Source: Treponema sp.
Lineage (GTDB): Bacteria; Spirochaetota; Spirochaetia; Treponematales; Treponemataceae
Assembly (NCBI GenBank): GCA_017617145.1
Contig: JAFZWX010000180.1
Span: 1-5,240, forward strand
DNA length: 5,240 nt
Reading direction: 5' to 3'
The translations under genes and the position numbers were made by a program. Within the stretch, counting starts at the first letter, position 1. Each line of letters opens with the position of its first letter. The notes beneath the pieces were generated by a model, which was given only the letters and a program-made list of their open reading frames with translations, did no database searches and was not told the origin of the DNA. Shown here one piece after another: positions 5,090 through 5,240 of this stretch.

Positions 5090-5145
5090 ATACAGCGCGA
5101 CTCCTAAGCGGAATGCCGTTGGTTCGATTCCAATCACGAACGCCA
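5090..5145 (+). other. Candidate attR: right attachment site of the element
   Basis: Sequence that folds as tRNA starts at the anticodon loop CTCCTAA (5101-5107), while the bases before it (GCGCGA) do not pair with the 3' strand of the anticodon stem GCGGA. This is what remains when a tyrosine integrase inserts an element at a tRNA anticodon loop and the chromosome's own 3' half is displaced. CGC and GCG flanking the loop may be part of the core-type binding sites. The matching att copy was not found in the window and should sit at the left end of the element in an intact tRNA-Arg gene. Confidence 0.7.
5101..5145 (+). pseudogene. Displaced 3' half of tRNA-Arg(CCT)
   Basis: The sequence fits tRNA positions 32 to the 3' end. 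It has anticodon loop CTCCTAA with anticodon CCT (5103-5105), 3' anticodon strand GCGGA, variable loop ATGCC, a T arm GTTGG-TTCGATT-CCAAT with a good stem, 3' acceptor strand CACGAAC, discriminator G and encoded CCA (5143-5145). The expected 5' acceptor GTTCGTG and a D arm are absent upstream, so this cannot be a working tRNA. It is best read as a remnant left by integration. Confidence 0.85.
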
Positions 5146-5172
5146 AAGCACTCCTATTGCGGAGTGCTTTTT
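5146..5172 (+). terminator. Terminator of the original tRNA-Arg gene
   Basis: AAGCACTCC (5146-5154) and GGAGTGCTT (5161-5169) form a perfect 9-bp stem with a 6-base loop, ending in a TTTTT run (5168-5172). It begins immediately after the CCA, as is typical of a host tRNA terminator, and marks this side as chromosomal. Confidence 0.85.
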
Positions 5173-5186
5173 GATTGTCATCGAAC

Positions 5187-5230
5187 TTTGCCTACGGCAA
5201 ACACCTATTTGGTGTCCAACGGCATGCCGT
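5187..5230. repeat. Cluster of three adjacent inverted repeats
   Basis: TTTGCC-TAC-GGCAAA (5187-5201), ACACC-TATTT-GGTGT (5201-5215) and the perfect palindrome ACGGCATGCCGT (5219-5230) follow one another almost without gaps. The stretch is GC-richer than the rest of the window. It may be the edge of a dispersed intergenic repeat family, or RNA structure at the end of a minus-strand gene. Confidence 0.6.
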
Positions 5231-5240
5231 CCTGCACGCG
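5205..5240 (-). CDS. Possible C-terminal end of a minus-strand gene (partial)
   Basis: Read on the minus strand from the right edge, 11 codons (RVQDGMPLDTK) lead to a TAG at 5207-5205. The higher GC would suit a host gene, but the tail is too short to identify and overlaps a cluster of palindromes, which argues for a non-coding repeat instead. Low confidence. Confidence 0.15.
   Translation of the reverse strand, partial: RVQDGMPLDTK

Larger units (their letters stand above)
4795..5100. other. Gene-free right end of the element
   Basis: About 300 bases without a plausible gene on either strand. It holds the two 24-bp direct repeats and partial copies of their unit (TTTGCATTA at 4856-4864, GGCATTA at 4909-4915). 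From about 4971 to 5080 it is very A-rich on the plus strand, with three ACGAA motifs (5004, 5013, 5026). Such a layout suits the arm region of an attachment site, where bent A-tract DNA and integrase or Xis sites are common. Confidence 0.6.

Noticed and set aside
5070..5145. A complete tRNA-Arg gene
   Set aside because: No 5' acceptor strand (GTTCGTG), no D arm and no 5' anticodon strand (TCCGC) are present upstream of the loop.

Overview
The window is AT-rich DNA with strong AGGAGG-type ribosome binding sites, near-consensus sigma-A promoters and a tRNA remnant with encoded CCA. Together these suggest a low-GC member of the Bacillota, probably a clostridium or relative. It reads as the right-hand end of an integrated mobile element (prophage-like or ICE-like) that entered a tRNA-Arg(CCT) gene. 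The species cannot be named from the sequence.

Layout. Positions 1-136 (minus) hold the start of a LexA-like winged-HTH regulator cut by the window edge. It has a clear promoter and GGAAA/TTTCC half-sites that could be its own operator. Positions 269-1678 (minus) encode a 469-residue SAP-domain protein of unknown function, with its own promoter and terminator. Positions 1679-2107 are non-coding or uncertain and hold a plus-strand terminator with no visible gene in front of it. Positions 2123-2299 (plus) encode a small excisionase-like HTH protein, followed 9 bases later by a tyrosine integrase (2309-3763) and a strong terminator. Positions 3870-4668 (minus) carry a toxin-antitoxin pair: an XRE-HTH/MNT nucleotidyltransferase antitoxin and an overlapping HepT-type HEPN ribonuclease toxin (type VII, MntA-HepT). 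Three copies of TTACACAT lie upstream of its promoter.

The right end. Positions 4795-5100 have no gene. They hold two exact 24-bp direct repeats, each made of two tandem TTTTGGCATTA units, which are good candidates for integrase arm-binding sites, followed by an A-rich stretch. At 5101-5145 the 3' half of a tRNA-Arg(CCT) begins abruptly at the anticodon loop with no 5' half. It is followed by its terminator. This is the expected attR scar, and the intact tRNA should lie to the left, outside the window. Host DNA would begin at about 5101.

How the parts fit. Xis and Int would move the element, the TTTTGGCATTA repeats and the tRNA anticodon loop would be their DNA targets, and the MntA-HepT pair next to attR would help keep the element in the population. 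The LexA-like regulator may link the element, or neighbouring genes, to a stress signal. The least explained parts are the SAP protein with its N-terminal tandem repeats and an XRE-like insertion inside the integrase.
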